Of a stretch of DNA of 64,000 nt, positions 33,292-43,173 are shown one piece after another; position 1 is the first letter of the stretch, and the number at the start of each line of letters is the position of its first letter. The position numbers were made by a program, and so were the translations under genes. The notes under the pieces are model-generated. The model did no database searches. It saw only the letters and a list, made by a program, of their open reading frames with translations, and was not told the origin of the DNA. Source of the stretch: Halobacteriales archaeon QS_8_69_26 (GTDB lineage: Archaea > Halobacteriota > Halobacteria > Halobacteriales > SW-7-71-33); the NCBI GenBank assembly GCA_003023195.1, contig PXRX01000023.1:62001-126000 (forward strand). Reading direction: 5' to 3'.

Positions 33292-34398
33292 ATGCAAGCC
33301 GTCGTTTGCAGTGACTTCCAGGAGGCCGAGGTAGCCGAAGTGCCCCGGCCCGACCCCGCCGACGACGAGGTACTGGTGGAGGTCGAGCGTGTACAGTTGA
33401 GCGTAACCGAGTGCGAACTCTACCGGGGGATCGCCACCTCCCCCTCCTACGACCGGGTGCGCGAGCGAATGGTGAACGGGGACGGCCTCCTGTTCGGCCA
33501 CGAGTTCTGCGGGACCGTCGTCGAGGCAGGTCCGGCGGTCGAGGCCTTCGACGTGGGCGACCGGGTGTACGCCCCGGGGAAGATACCCTGTCACGACTGC
33601 GCCTACTGCCGGGCGGGACGGGAGAAACTCTGTGCGAACAAGGCGACCATCGGCCTCGACCGGCCCGGGGCCCTAGCGGAGTACGTCGCCCTGCCGACCG
33701 AACCGCTGAGCCACCTCCTCGAGGACGTGTCGGCGGCGGCCGGCGCCGCGATGCAACCGGTGGCAGCGGCGATGATCGGCGTCCACGATGCACCGATCGA
33801 GAGCGGCGACGTCGTCGCCGTCGTGGGAACGGGCGCGATGGGCTTCTCGACCGGCCAGTTCGCCCGCTACGCGGGTGCCGGCGAGGTGATAGCGATCGAC
33901 GTCGACACCCAGAAACTCGACCTGGCCGCCGAACGCGACATGCGACCGGTCGACGCCCGGGAGGCGGACCCGGTGGCGGCCGTCGAGGACGCGACCGGGG
34001 GGATCGGTGCCGACGTCGTCTTCGAGTGCGTCGGCGGCGACCAGGACGACGCGACGGGCGGCGACGGACCTCTTGCACAGTCGTTCGCGATGGTGCGCCG
34101 GGGCGGGTCGGTCGTCCAGGTGGGGTACATCTGCGGCGAGGTGACGCTAACCCCGCGGGCCGTGAAGGCCGAGAGCGTCGACTGGCTGAATCCGCCGCGC
34201 TGGCTCCCGGAGCTGGGGCCGAACGCCGAGATGGGTACCCTCGCCGCCGAGATGGTCGCCGACGGGCGCGTCTCGGTCGAGGAGTTCGTCACCCACGAGT
34301 TCCGGGGGCTGGAGAGCTTCGAGCGAGCGATCGAGGTCACAGCGAACAAGCCGGACCACGATGCGCTTGGGCCCGCACAGATCGTCCTGACCGGATAG
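33292..34398 (+). CDS. zinc-dependent alcohol dehydrogenase
   Basis: A 368-residue medium-chain dehydrogenase. Catalytic zinc motif FGHEFCGTVVEAG, the four structural-zinc cysteines in PCHDCAYCRAGREKLC, and a Rossmann loop VVGTGAMGFSTG. A GTTTATGC box about 28 bp upstream of the ATG at 33292 indicates its own leaderless promoter. It lies between livGF and the convergent livKHM set; the substrate is probably an alcohol or sugar-acid intermediate of the catabolic island, not determinable from sequence. Confidence 0.88.
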   Translation: MQAVVCSDFQEAEVAEVPRPDPADDEVLVEVERVQLSVTECELYRGIATSPSYDRVRERMVNGDGLLFGHEFCGTVVEAGPAVEAFDVGDRVYAPGKIPCHDCAYCRAGREKLCANKATIGLDRPGALAEYVALPTEPLSHLLEDVSAAAGAAMQPVAAAMIGVHDAPIESGDVVAVVGTGAMGFSTGQFARYAGAGEVIAIDVDTQKLDLAAERDMRPVDAREADPVAAVEDATGGIGADVVFECVGGDQDDATGGDGPLAQSFAMVRRGGSVVQVGYICGEVTLTPRAVKAESVDWLNPPRWLPELGPNAEMGTLAAEMVADGRVSVEEFVTHEFRGLESFERAIEVTANKPDHDALGPAQIVLTG

Positions 34399-34642
34399 CG
34401 GCGCCGGCATCGAACCGGACCGGGCCGGGCGATCGATCTCGCCCCGTCCGGGCGATCGGACCCGACCCCGTCCGGGCGAGCCTCGAACCCACTCCTCCCG
34501 GGCGAGCGGTTTTCCCGCCGAACACCCGGGGGACCAGCGGGTCGTGCGTGATACCTTACCGCTCCCGGGATCCGATCGTCGTGTCGGCGGTCCCGAAACG
34601 TCGGGGGTTCCGGATACCGCCAGAAACGGTCACGGACGGATC

Positions 34643-35695
34643 CTATCGGTCCGACCGCTTGAGCAGGCTCAAGAGCCCGCCAGGGAGGTACAGCATCAGG
34701 ACGATCATCAGAAAGCCGTACAGGAGGTTCTTCACGTTGGAGAAGGTGGCGAACGTCTCCTCCAGCGTGAGCAGGACGAACGCGCCCAGGATGGGGCCGA
34801 AGACGGTGCCGAGGCCACCGAGGATGGCCTGGACCTGCATCCCGACGGAGATGTTGACGCTGAACACCGACCCGGGGATGATGAACCCGGAGTACATCGC
34901 GAAGGCGCTTCCGACGACGCCCGGGAAGAAGGCGCTGATGACGAACGCCACGAGCTTGTACTTGCGGACGTCGATGCCGAACGACTGGGCCAGCGTCTCG
35001 TCCTCGCGGATCATCTCGAAGTTCAGCCCCAGCATCGACCGTTTGAGGTGGTAGGTCGTCAGCACGACCGCGACAAGCAACATCAGGAACACCCAGTAGA
35101 ACAGCCCGTCGCTCCAGCCGATCCGGATGAACTCGCCCGACGATCCGCCGATGGTCATCAGCGAGCCGACCTCCCACTGTTCGAGGAAGAAGATGCGGAA
35201 CATCTCGGCCAGCGCCAGGGTCACCAGCGCGAAGTAGATACCCGTGGCGGTGATGGAGATGACCCCCACCGGGACGCTCACCGCGACGGCGACGACGCCG
35301 CCGGCCAGCAGGGTGAGGACCGGGTCGACTCCGGCGTTGGTGAGCAACACGGCGCTGTAGGCACCCAGCCCGTAGAAGGCGACGTGTCCCAGCGAGAACA
35401 GGCCGGCGTAGCCCGCGATGATGTTGAACGACTGGGCCAGCACCGCGAGCTGGAACATCCGGATCAGCACGTCGATGTAGAACTCGTTCTCGGTGACCAG
35501 GGGCACGGCGAACAGGACTAGGACGACTGCGACCCAGAGGCCGGCCTTCGCCCGGGCCGAGAGGCGCTCGTCGAGGGCGACGACCGCCCGGTTCCGGACC
35601 GACCGGAGGGGGTCGAGGGCATCGGACGCCCGGGCCCGGAGGGACCGTCCGGTTCGTTCGAACGTCGAGAGGAAGCCGTCGTCGGCCACGGTCAC
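34643..35695 (-). CDS. livM: ABC transporter permease, LivM type
   Basis: A 350-residue integral membrane permease of the HAAT family with about 8-10 hydrophobic segments starting near residue 52 (LWVAVVLVLFAVPLV). It carries SFNIIAGYAGLFSLGHVAFYGLGAY, the LivM signature region, written here only in part (GYAGLFSLGHVAFYGLG). The first 50 residues are a cytoplasmic, charged extension. Start GTG 35695 overlaps the livH stop (GTGA). Confidence 0.92.
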   Translation of the reverse strand: MTVADDGFLSTFERTGRSLRARASDALDPLRSVRNRAVVALDERLSARAKAGLWVAVVLVLFAVPLVTENEFYIDVLIRMFQLAVLAQSFNIIAGYAGLFSLGHVAFYGLGAYSAVLLTNAGVDPVLTLLAGGVVAVAVSVPVGVISITATGIYFALVTLALAEMFRIFFLEQWEVGSLMTIGGSSGEFIRIGWSDGLFYWVFLMLLVAVVLTTYHLKRSMLGLNFEMIREDETLAQSFGIDVRKYKLVAFVISAFFPGVVGSAFAMYSGFIIPGSVFSVNISVGMQVQAILGGLGTVFGPILGAFVLLTLEETFATFSNVKNLLYGFLMIVLMLYLPGGLLSLLKRSDR

Positions 35696-36576
35696 ACCTC
35701 CTCCAGGCCCCGGATGCCCATGATGCCCGTCGGCCGGACCGCCAGTACGACGATCAGGAGACCGAACTCCAGCCACGGCGTGAGTGCTCCCGGGACGAAG
35801 ATGTTCCCGACGTTGACGACGACGCCCAAGAGGATCCCGCCCACGAGCGTTCCGACGATGCTACCCATCCCGCCGAGAATGACCGCCACGAGGACGGTTA
35901 TGAGGAAGTCCAGTCCCGAGAAGGGACCGAACGACATGACGAAAAGCGTCATCGCGCCCGCCGCGCCGGCCATTGCCGACCCGAGGACGAACGCCACCGA
36001 CTTCACCCGTTCGGTGCGGATGCCGACGACGAGGCTGGCTTGCTCGTTGATCGAGGTGGCGTACACCGCCTGGCCGTACTTCGTCCTCGTCAGAAAGAGG
36101 TACAGCGCCGCGATCAGGATCACGCCACCGACCCCGACCAGGAGTCGGACCAGCGAGACGGTGAACGGGCCAAACGCGACCGATTCGAGCGACAGCGGGC
36201 TAGTGAAGGTCCGGGGGGTCGGGTCCCAGAGCAGCGCGAAGACGTTCTCGACTAGGATCAGCGCCCCGAACGTGATGACGATCTGGTTGAACACCGGCGC
36301 CTGGAGCATCCACTTGATGATGGTGTAATAGAGCACGGCTCCCGAGGCGATTCCGACCCCGACGGCGACGGCGAACGCGACCGGGAACGAGACGCCGTAG
36401 AGGGTCATCAGCCAGTAGGCGACGTAGGACCCGAGCACGACCTGGTCGCCGTAGACCAGGTTGAACACCCGGAGGACGCCGAACATCAGGCTGAACCCCG
36501 CGCCCATCGCCGCGAACAGGCATCCCAGCAGGATCCCGTTCACGACCGCCTGCGAGACGATGAGAGCGTCGACCAT
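35692..36576 (-). CDS. livH: ABC transporter permease, LivH type
   Basis: A 294-residue permease, partner of LivM, with about 8 transmembrane segments. The LivH family start VSQAVVNGILLGCLFAAMGA and the conserved QIVITFGALILVENVF are seen. It forms the operon livK-livH-livM with 10 bp after livK. Substrate class (amino acid, amide or short organic acid) depends on LivK. Confidence 0.92.
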   Translation of the reverse strand: MVDALIVSQAVVNGILLGCLFAAMGAGFSLMFGVLRVFNLVYGDQVVLGSYVAYWLMTLYGVSFPVAFAVAVGVGIASGAVLYYTIIKWMLQAPVFNQIVITFGALILVENVFALLWDPTPRTFTSPLSLESVAFGPFTVSLVRLLVGVGGVILIAALYLFLTRTKYGQAVYATSINEQASLVVGIRTERVKSVAFVLGSAMAGAAGAMTLFVMSFGPFSGLDFLITVLVAVILGGMGSIVGTLVGGILLGVVVNVGNIFVPGALTPWLEFGLLIVVLAVRPTGIMGIRGLEEV

Positions 36577-36586
36577 CCGGATCGGT

Positions 36587-37834
36587 TCAGGACGACAGCG
36601 GGTAGATGAAGTCGTCGGCCGTGCGCTGGTCGATGGGGTAGACGAGTTCCCGATCGCCTCCCTGTACCTGGACGGTCAGGTGGTTGAGCCCCGACGGCTT
36701 CCCGGCCATGTCGAAGTCCAGGGTGCCCATCGGCGTGGGCCAGATCCCGTCGTGGAGCGTGTCGATGATGTCCTGTTTGTCGAGGCTCCCGGCCTCCTTG
36801 GCGGTCTCGGTCGCCAGCAGCGTCTGGGTGAACCCCGCGCCGTCGTGCCAGCCCGGCACCGCGTTGTCCTGCTCGTACCGGCCGACCAGTTCGTCGGACA
36901 GCGGGGTCTTCGCACCGGGGTGGAACCCGGTGTATCCGACCATGCCGTTGGCGGCGTCCTTGACATCCTTCAGGAAGACGTCCAGGGATATCGAGACGCC
37001 TGCCATCTTGGCCTTCAGGTCCATGCCCTGCTGGATCGTTCCGCGGGCGACGGCGACGTCGCCCTTGTAGTGGCCGGCGTTCGCCAGGGCGTCGACGTTT
37101 GCGTTCTGGGCCTTCTGGAGCGAGGAGGTCATGTCCTTACCCCGGTCGTAGGTGTCGATGATCGACACGTCGAAGTCGAAGCCCCTGTCGTCGGCGTACT
37201 CGACCATCGCGGGCGCCATCTCCTCGCCGACGACGGTGTTCTCCTTGAGCACCCCGACCTTCTGTGGAGGGTTGCTCTGGAGTGCCATCAGTTCCAGAAA
37301 CCCCTTCCCGTACTGGGTGATCCGCGGAGCGGGGACGAACACCCACTCGGAGTTCAGTTCGGCGATGGTCGGGGTGTAGGAACTGTACGGGATGAACGGG
37401 ACCTCCTCGTCGTGGGCGACCGGGGCCACCGCCGACCCGTACGTCGACCCGGTGCCGGTCAGCAGGACGTGGACGTCGTCCTGGTCGACGAGGCGCCGGG
37501 CCTGCTGGCGTGCTTTCTCCGGGTCGCCCTCGTTGTCGTAGGTGATGTGCTCTATCTCGGCGTCGTCGCCCTGCAGGTTGAACCCGTTGTCCCGCGCGTA
37601 GGCGAGGCCGGTTTTCACTCCCTTCTGGTTCTGTTCGTCGAGCGATGCCACCGGTCCGGAGAGGCCCAGGGTCTGACCGATCCTGAGGGTGTTGCCGTCA
37701 CCGTCGCCGCCACCGCCACCGCCACCGAGACAGCCCGCGGTCCCGAGCGTGGCTGCTACGCCGATCGATTTGAGGGCAGTTCGCCTGTCGAATGACCGAC
37801 TGGTGGCACGGTGGGTAGCGCTATCGTCCGCCAT
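36587..37834 (-). CDS. livK: Liv-type substrate-binding lipoprotein
   Basis: A 415-residue exported solute-binding protein, type I periplasmic-binding fold (Leu/Ile/Val receptor family). The Tat-lipoprotein signal reads RRTALKSIGVAATLGTAGC, with a Gly-rich linker after the Cys. The mature start LRIGQTLGLSGPVASLDEQN is typical of amide/urea/amino-acid receptors. A TTATG box is centred 27 bp upstream of the ATG, so it is leaderless and heads the operon livKHM. The promoter overlaps the 3' end of the upstream RraA-like gene. Confidence 0.92.
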   Translation of the reverse strand: MADDSATHRATSRSFDRRTALKSIGVAATLGTAGCLGGGGGGGDGDGNTLRIGQTLGLSGPVASLDEQNQKGVKTGLAYARDNGFNLQGDDAEIEHITYDNEGDPEKARQQARRLVDQDDVHVLLTGTGSTYGSAVAPVAHDEEVPFIPYSSYTPTIAELNSEWVFVPAPRITQYGKGFLELMALQSNPPQKVGVLKENTVVGEEMAPAMVEYADDRGFDFDVSIIDTYDRGKDMTSSLQKAQNANVDALANAGHYKGDVAVARGTIQQGMDLKAKMAGVSISLDVFLKDVKDAANGMVGYTGFHPGAKTPLSDELVGRYEQDNAVPGWHDGAGFTQTLLATETAKEAGSLDKQDIIDTLHDGIWPTPMGTLDFDMAGKPSGLNHLTVQVQGGDRELVYPIDQRTADDFIYPLSS

Positions 37835-37838
37835 GCGT

Positions 37839-38531
37839 TCACCGAGCGGTCATCCACACATAAGCTTTTCTTACAAATATGTGATAGTAATGGCTGGGGG
37901 CGTAGCCGGCGATGTCGTAGAGGTCCTCCCCCGACTGGATGCGCTCGCGGATCTCGTCCTCGCGTTCGATCCGGTCGCGGGCCGCCGCCAGGGCCTCGGC
38001 GGCGTCCTCGCGGGGGACGATGGTCACACCGTCGCCGTCACCGACCACCAGGTCGCCCGGTTCGACGATGGTCCCGCCGACGGTGACGGGGACGTTCACC
38101 GACCCGGGCGTCTCCTTGACGGCACCGACGTGGTTGACGGTGCTGGCGAACAGCGGGAAGTCCATCTCTCGGATCTCCTCGACGTCGCGGACGTTGCCGC
38201 CGGAGACCACGCCCGCGATCCCTTTGCGCTTGGCGTTGGTCGTCGCCAGTTCGCCCCAGGTCGCCCCGCGGTCGGTCGTCGCCTCGATGACCAGGACGTC
38301 CCCCGGGGCGGCGACCTTCGCCCCGACGTGGATCATCATGTTGTCCCCGGTCGGCAGGCGGACCGTCGTCGCGGGCCCGACCACGCTCCCCCCCGCCACG
38401 CGGGAGATCTCCGGACCCATCCCGCCGGCCTTGCCCATCGCCTCGTGGACGTCTGCCGCGCCGATCCCTTCGAAGCCCTCTACCACGTCCGACGGCGGAC
38501 GCTGGATGTCGGTGACTATCTCGGGCGTCAT
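37839..38531 (-). CDS. RraA-family aldolase (HMG/CHA aldolase-like)
   Basis: A 230-residue protein of the RraA/HMG-aldolase fold, which includes 4-hydroxy-4-methyl-2-oxoglutarate and 4-carboxy-4-hydroxy-2-oxoadipate aldolases. Seen: ADVHEAMGKAGGM, GDNMMIHVGAK, the metal/substrate motif GGNVRDVEEIREMDFPLFA, and VVGDGDGVTIVPRE. A TATATTA box sits 27 bp before the start, and a TACAGTA-type palindrome another 54 bp upstream of that. The last about 20 residues (GYAPSHYYHIFVRKAYVW) are AT-coded and overlap the livK promoter; they look like an extension past an ancestral stop. Confidence 0.85.
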   Translation of the reverse strand: MTPEIVTDIQRPPSDVVEGFEGIGAADVHEAMGKAGGMGPEISRVAGGSVVGPATTVRLPTGDNMMIHVGAKVAAPGDVLVIEATTDRGATWGELATTNAKRKGIAGVVSGGNVRDVEEIREMDFPLFASTVNHVGAVKETPGSVNVPVTVGGTIVEPGDLVVGDGDGVTIVPREDAAEALAAARDRIEREDEIRERIQSGEDLYDIAGYAPSHYYHIFVRKAYVWMTAR

Positions 38532-38603
38532 GGACCGGACGAGGGTTCCCCTCGTAATATAGCTTCGCCCCGTTCGCTATGGTACAGTTCGGATCGGAAA
38601 TTC

Positions 38604-38621
38604 TACAGTATACTTACTGTA
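38604..38621. promoter_or_regulatory. palindrome TACAGTA-N4-TACTGTA, site 1
   Basis: TACAGTA-TACT-TACTGTA, a perfect 7+7 palindrome. Its centre is 54 bp upstream of the TATA box of the RraA-like gene. Same sequence and spacer as sites 2, 3 and 5. Confidence 0.8.
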
Positions 38622-38706
38622 AACCGACTATTCCGCGGGGCCTCGTCTTGCCGTCGAAACCCCCGTCTTTGGACTCGATCGAAGCACGGTACGGGACCGG
38701 TCGATT

Positions 38707-38724
38707 TACAGTAGGTCTACTGTA
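38707..38724. promoter_or_regulatory. palindrome TACAGTA-N4-TACTGTA, site 2
   Basis: TACAGTA-GGTC-TACTGTA, a perfect copy 103 bp from site 1 in the same divergent intergenic region between the RraA-like gene and hyuB. Confidence 0.8.
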
Positions 38725-39168
38725 CATTGTCCTGGCCACTCCGAGCACTGCCTTCACGGAGTCGAACTTCGGCGAGGGATCCGGCACCTGTCGCGCGGGA
38801 CGCGCCGACGGCCGTCCAGAAGCGGTGAGGCATCGATCCGGGTGGAACGAATGGGGGCGGGGACTCCGAGGTGTGTTCGGTGGATCGAGTAGCTGTCACG
38901 ACGGAGACGGGAGTGCCCTCCCGGGCGGATCCGACGTCGGTGGTTCGCTGAGCGACGACCGTATCGACCGCCGGTTTCAGTGCAGGGACGGGCCCGGTGG
39001 CCGCAGGGTACGTCCCCAGTGAGGACCGGTCGGACCAGAACGGGGTCGGTCGGACCGGGCCGGGATCCGGTCCGATCCCGACGAAAGTCACCTCGCGATC
39101 CCCGTTTCGTGACGTTCCCGTGCTAGCCGTCCCCAAAGAATATTAGCCGTCCTCCCCGCTGAAGGTGC
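38725..39168. other. gene-free spacer upstream of hyuB
   Basis: No ORF of haloarchaeal composition is visible in these 444 bases. A GAATATTAG box at 39139-39147 lies about 27 bp before the hyuB ATG and is the likely hyuB promoter (leaderless). The remainder is ordinary GC-rich sequence. Confidence 0.6.
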
Positions 39169-40944
39169 ATGGACGAGGTTTCGGTGGACCCCGTTACCCA
39201 CTCGGTTATCACGAACGCGCTCGACGAGATAGCGGCCGAGATGGACGAGATCGTCGTACGCACCGCGCGCAACCTCCCTATCGTCCTGGCACACGACTTC
39301 TCGGTCGGCCTCACCGACGGCCAGGGACGACTGATCGGCGGTACCCAGGGGATCCCCGTCCACCTGGGGTCGATCGACATGACCGTCCAGATGGTGATCG
39401 AACTGGTCCCCGAGATCGAACCGGGGGACGTCGTGTTGACCAACGACCCGTACCGGGCGGCCAACACCCACATGCCCGACTTCACCATGGTGAGCCCGGT
39501 GTACGGGCCGGACGAGGACGGCGACGGGGACCCGGTCCTGTACATGGCGTTACGGGCGGACCAGGCCGACATCGGGGCGAAGGACCCCGTCCGGTCGCCG
39601 GTCGATACGGAGGAGGCCTACAACGACGGGTTGATCATCCCGCCGGTGAAGGTGGTTAGGAACGACGAGGTGATCCAGGACGTCATCGGCCTGATCACCC
39701 GCAACTCCCGGGTCGAGAAGGTCCAGCGCGGCGACCTGTCCTCGATGATCGGGGCGATCCGCAAGGGCAAGGAGCGCTCCGTGGAACTCCTCGAACGGTA
39801 CGGCGTCGAGACGGTCCGGGCGAGCACCGACCGATTGCTCTCGACCACCGAACGGAAGGTCCGGGAGTACGTCGCGGACCTGCCGGACGGCACCTACCGC
39901 GGTCACAGCCAGACCGACGCGAACCCCAAGAGCGACGACCCGGTTCACATCCGTGTCGCGGTCACCGTCGACGGCGAGGACGTCACCTTCGATTTCGGGG
40001 GGTCGAGCGAGCAGATCCGCGCCCCGATCAACAACACCATCGGCGTGACCCACTCCGCGGTCAACAGCGCCTGGTTCGTGACGATGGATCTGGACATCCC
40101 CTTCAACGCCGGGTGCGTGGACGTGGTGGACGTCGAGGCCCCGATGGGCTCGATCGTCAACCCGGAGTTCCCCTACGCGACGGGCTACTCCACCGTCGAC
40201 TGCGTCCAGGAGACGATGGAGGCCTGCCTGGACGCGCTGACGGAGGTCAACCCCCGGAACGCCCCGGCGGGGTGGTCGCGGTGGGTGCGCCCGATGACCT
40301 CCGGGACCTACCCCGGTTCGGGCGAGGAGTACCGCGGGGCCGTCTCGTCGGTGATGGGCGGCGGCGGCGCGGTATGGGGGCGCGACGGCATGAACGCCAT
40401 CGGGGGGATCATCCTGCTCGGCGGGTTCGTGGGGATCGACCCCGAGATGTTCGAGGCGATGTACCCCATGTCCATCGACGAGATGGACCTCCGGAAGGAT
40501 TCGGGCGGGGCGGGCCGCTGGCGGGGCGGCCTCGGGCCGACGGTCGAAATCTCGCCGGATGGTCACGAGTCCATCTTCTCGGTCGGCGGCGACTTCGGGC
40601 GCGAGTCGCCGCCCCACGGTCACCTCGGCGGGAACGACGGCGACTCGGTGCGAGTGTTCCACGAACGCGCGTCGGGCGAGCGCGAGGAACTCGAACGGTC
40701 CTGGACAAACCTCTACATCACCGACGGGCGGTACGTCCAGGAGAGCGGCGGCGGCGGCGGCGTCGGCGACCCCCACGAGCGCGACCCCGAAATGGTCAGG
40801 CGGGACGTGAAGAACGGCTACGTTTCCCGGGCGGCCGCCCGCGAGGAGTACGGCGTCGTCCTCTCGGAGGACCTGGCGATCGACCGCGAGGCGACCAGTC
40901 GTCGCAGGTCGGACGCCAGCGTCGGGGGTGAGGACGATGAGTGA
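39169..40944 (+). CDS. hyuB: hydantoinase/oxoprolinase subunit B (HyuB)
   Basis: A 591-residue member of the HyuB family (B subunits of N-methylhydantoinases, 5-oxoprolinase, acetone/acetophenone carboxylases). It starts VDPVTHSVITNALDEIAAEMDE and contains VLAHDFSVGLTDGQGRLIGG and FTMVSPVYGPD, typical of the family. It pairs with HyuA immediately downstream (8-bp overlap), so the two form one ATP-dependent complex. Substrate cannot be deduced; the island also has a Liv importer and an aldolase. Confidence 0.92.
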   Translation: MDEVSVDPVTHSVITNALDEIAAEMDEIVVRTARNLPIVLAHDFSVGLTDGQGRLIGGTQGIPVHLGSIDMTVQMVIELVPEIEPGDVVLTNDPYRAANTHMPDFTMVSPVYGPDEDGDGDPVLYMALRADQADIGAKDPVRSPVDTEEAYNDGLIIPPVKVVRNDEVIQDVIGLITRNSRVEKVQRGDLSSMIGAIRKGKERSVELLERYGVETVRASTDRLLSTTERKVREYVADLPDGTYRGHSQTDANPKSDDPVHIRVAVTVDGEDVTFDFGGSSEQIRAPINNTIGVTHSAVNSAWFVTMDLDIPFNAGCVDVVDVEAPMGSIVNPEFPYATGYSTVDCVQETMEACLDALTEVNPRNAPAGWSRWVRPMTSGTYPGSGEEYRGAVSSVMGGGGAVWGRDGMNAIGGIILLGGFVGIDPEMFEAMYPMSIDEMDLRKDSGGAGRWRGGLGPTVEISPDGHESIFSVGGDFGRESPPHGHLGGNDGDSVRVFHERASGEREELERSWTNLYITDGRYVQESGGGGGVGDPHERDPEMVRRDVKNGYVSRAAAREEYGVVLSEDLAIDREATSRRRSDASVGGEDDE

Positions 40945-43039
40945 CGGCGGGACCTACCGGGTCGGCGTCGACATCGGCGGTACCCACACCGACTTCGCGA
41001 TGGTCACCCCGGAGGGCGACGTGGAGACCTACAAGGTCTCGACGACGCCCGGACGACTCTCGGGCGGGGTCATCGAGGGACTGACGGTGGCCGCGGACGA
41101 CCGGAACCTGGACCTCGGGGAGTTCCTCTCGGTCACCGACCGCATCGTCCACGGGACGACCGTCACGACCAACGCCCTCCTGGAGGACGACGAGGCGACG
41201 ACCGGACTGCTCACCACCGAGGGGATGCGCGACGTGATCGAACTCAACATGGAGCGCGATCCGGACATCTACGACCTCTGGTCGGACCACAAGGACCCCG
41301 GGCGGACGGTCATCGAGCGGTCGCTGCGACGGCCGGTCCCCGAACGGGTCGACGACGAGGGTCGGGTCCGGGAGGAACTCGACGAGTCGGACGTGACCCG
41401 GGCCGTCGACCGCCTCGTCGACGAGGGGGCCGAGTGTGTCGCAGTCGCCTTCATGAACTCCTACCTCGACGACCGCCACGAACGGGCGGCCGAACGCGTC
41501 CTGGCCGATCGCGAGGACGTCGCCGCCGTCTCCGTCTCGACGGCGGTGTTCCCGCAGATCGGTCTCTACGACCGCATCACCACCACTGTCATCGACGCGA
41601 GCCTCAAGCCGGTTCTCCGGGAGTACCTCGGCGACCTGGAGTCGAGCCTCCGGGACGCCGGCTTCGACGGTACCTTCCTGATCATGAAGGGCAACGGCGG
41701 GGTGTCCCTTCCGGAGGTGCTCGCCGAGGAACCCGTACTGTCGGTGAACTCCGGCCCGGCGGCAGCCACGGTCGGCAACGCCGCCACCGCGGGCGTCGCC
41801 GGCTTCGAGGACATCATCTCCGTGGACATGGGGGGCACCAGCACCGACGTCTGTCTCATCACGGAGGGGACGCCCCTCGTGACCACCGACAACAGCGTCG
41901 GGACCAAGCGCGTCCCGGTTTCGATGGTCGACATCAACACCATCGGTGCCGGCGGCGGGTCGATCGCGTGGCTCGACGGCCGCGAAGTGCTCCAGATCGG
42001 TCCCAAGAGCGCCGGTGCCGACCCCGGTCCGATCTGCTATGGCCAGGGGGGCGACCGGCCCACTGTGACCGACGCGAACCTCCTGCTGGGTTACCTCAAC
42101 CCCGAGTTCTTCCTGGGCGGGGAGACCAGCCTCGACGTCGAGGCCGCACGCCGGGGGATCCGCGAGCGACTGGCCGACCCCCTCGGCATCGACGTCGAGG
42201 AGGCGTGTGCGGGGGTCGTCGAGTTGATGAACGAACAGCTCATCAACCAGATCAGGCAGGTGTCGATCCAGCGCGGCTACGACCCACGGGAGTTCGCGCT
42301 GGTGACCGTCGGCGGCGCGGGGCCGCTCCACGTCGGCCCGCTTGCGCGGCGGTTCGAGACGACCGCAATCGTCCCCGAGACGGCGGGGACGCTCAGCGCC
42401 TCCGGGCTGTTGCAGTCGGACATCAAGCACAACTTCGTGCGCTCGTTCCCCCCGGAACCGCTCTCCGGGGCCGTCCTCGAACGGGTCAAGGAGGCCTTCG
42501 AGGAGATGGAGGCCGAGGCCCGCGAGACCCTGCGGGAGGAGGACACGCCCGAGGAGTCCTGGTCGTTCGAGCGGACCGTCAGCACCCGGTACGAGGGCCA
42601 GGTCCACTACGTCGACGTGGAGGTTCCACCGGAGGTCGAGAAACTGACCGACGTCGGGACCATCGAGGACTACCACCACGAGCAACACGAGAAGCTCTAC
42701 ACCTTCTGCGACGAGGAGAGCGCGGTCGAGGTGGTCAACATCCGGCTCACGGCAGTGGCGGAGACCGAAAAGCCCCGGCTCGCGGGGACGGGTGGCGGCG
42801 TCGACCCCGCAGAGGCCGTCAAGGACCACCGCGACGTCTACTTCCCCGCTCGCGGGGAGTTCGTCCGGACGCCGATATACGACGGCCGGCACGACGTCCA
42901 GGGGGACTTCGAGGGGCCGGGAGTCGTCGAGTTCCCCCACACGACGCTCGTCGTCCCGCCGGCGTTCGACGCGTCGGTCGACAGACGGGGCAACTACGTC
43001 CTCCGGCCGGAGGGCGTCGGAACCGACGGGGATCGATAG
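40937..43039 (+). CDS. hyuA: hydantoinase/oxoprolinase subunit A (HyuA)
   Basis: A 700-residue ATP-binding subunit of the same family. The N-terminal actin-like phosphate loop is VGVDIGGTHTDFAMV; DRIVHGTTVTTNALLE, SVDMGGTSTDVCLI and GPKSAGADPGPICYGQGG follow, all diagnostic of HyuA. The start ATG at 40937 lies inside the end of hyuB. Its stop TAG is within the first of three GGATCGATAG repeats. Member of a plus-strand run hyuB-hyuA, then reductase and transporter genes. Confidence 0.93.
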   Translation: MSDGGTYRVGVDIGGTHTDFAMVTPEGDVETYKVSTTPGRLSGGVIEGLTVAADDRNLDLGEFLSVTDRIVHGTTVTTNALLEDDEATTGLLTTEGMRDVIELNMERDPDIYDLWSDHKDPGRTVIERSLRRPVPERVDDEGRVREELDESDVTRAVDRLVDEGAECVAVAFMNSYLDDRHERAAERVLADREDVAAVSVSTAVFPQIGLYDRITTTVIDASLKPVLREYLGDLESSLRDAGFDGTFLIMKGNGGVSLPEVLAEEPVLSVNSGPAAATVGNAATAGVAGFEDIISVDMGGTSTDVCLITEGTPLVTTDNSVGTKRVPVSMVDINTIGAGGGSIAWLDGREVLQIGPKSAGADPGPICYGQGGDRPTVTDANLLLGYLNPEFFLGGETSLDVEAARRGIRERLADPLGIDVEEACAGVVELMNEQLINQIRQVSIQRGYDPREFALVTVGGAGPLHVGPLARRFETTAIVPETAGTLSASGLLQSDIKHNFVRSFPPEPLSGAVLERVKEAFEEMEAEARETLREEDTPEESWSFERTVSTRYEGQVHYVDVEVPPEVEKLTDVGTIEDYHHEQHEKLYTFCDEESAVEVVNIRLTAVAETEKPRLAGTGGGVDPAEAVKDHRDVYFPARGEFVRTPIYDGRHDVQGDFEGPGVVEFPHTTLVVPPAFDASVDRRGNYVLRPEGVGTDGDR

Positions 43040-43087
43040 CTCGTTCACACCGTCGGCGGGGATCGATAGTCGGGCGGGGATCGATAG
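43025..43087. repeat. three 15-bp repeats (GGCGGGGATCGATAG) at the hyuA stop
   Basis: Copies start at 43025 (one variant base, containing the hyuA stop), 43055 and 43073. Direct orientation; spacing 30 and 18 bp. No hairpin arises from them. Function unknown. Confidence 0.7.
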
Positions 43088-43173
43088 CCCGTCGACCCCG
43101 ACTGCACCCGAGGACGCGACCGGTAACCCAGCCGATAAAAACACTTTTTACAGCGGGAAGGTCCTATAGGGCT

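Noticed and set aside
38725-39140. Open frames between site 2 and hyuB as a gene
   Set aside because: Composition is Gly/Arg/Ser-rich without acidic bias, overlapping frames on both strands look alike, and no start with a promoter is seen.
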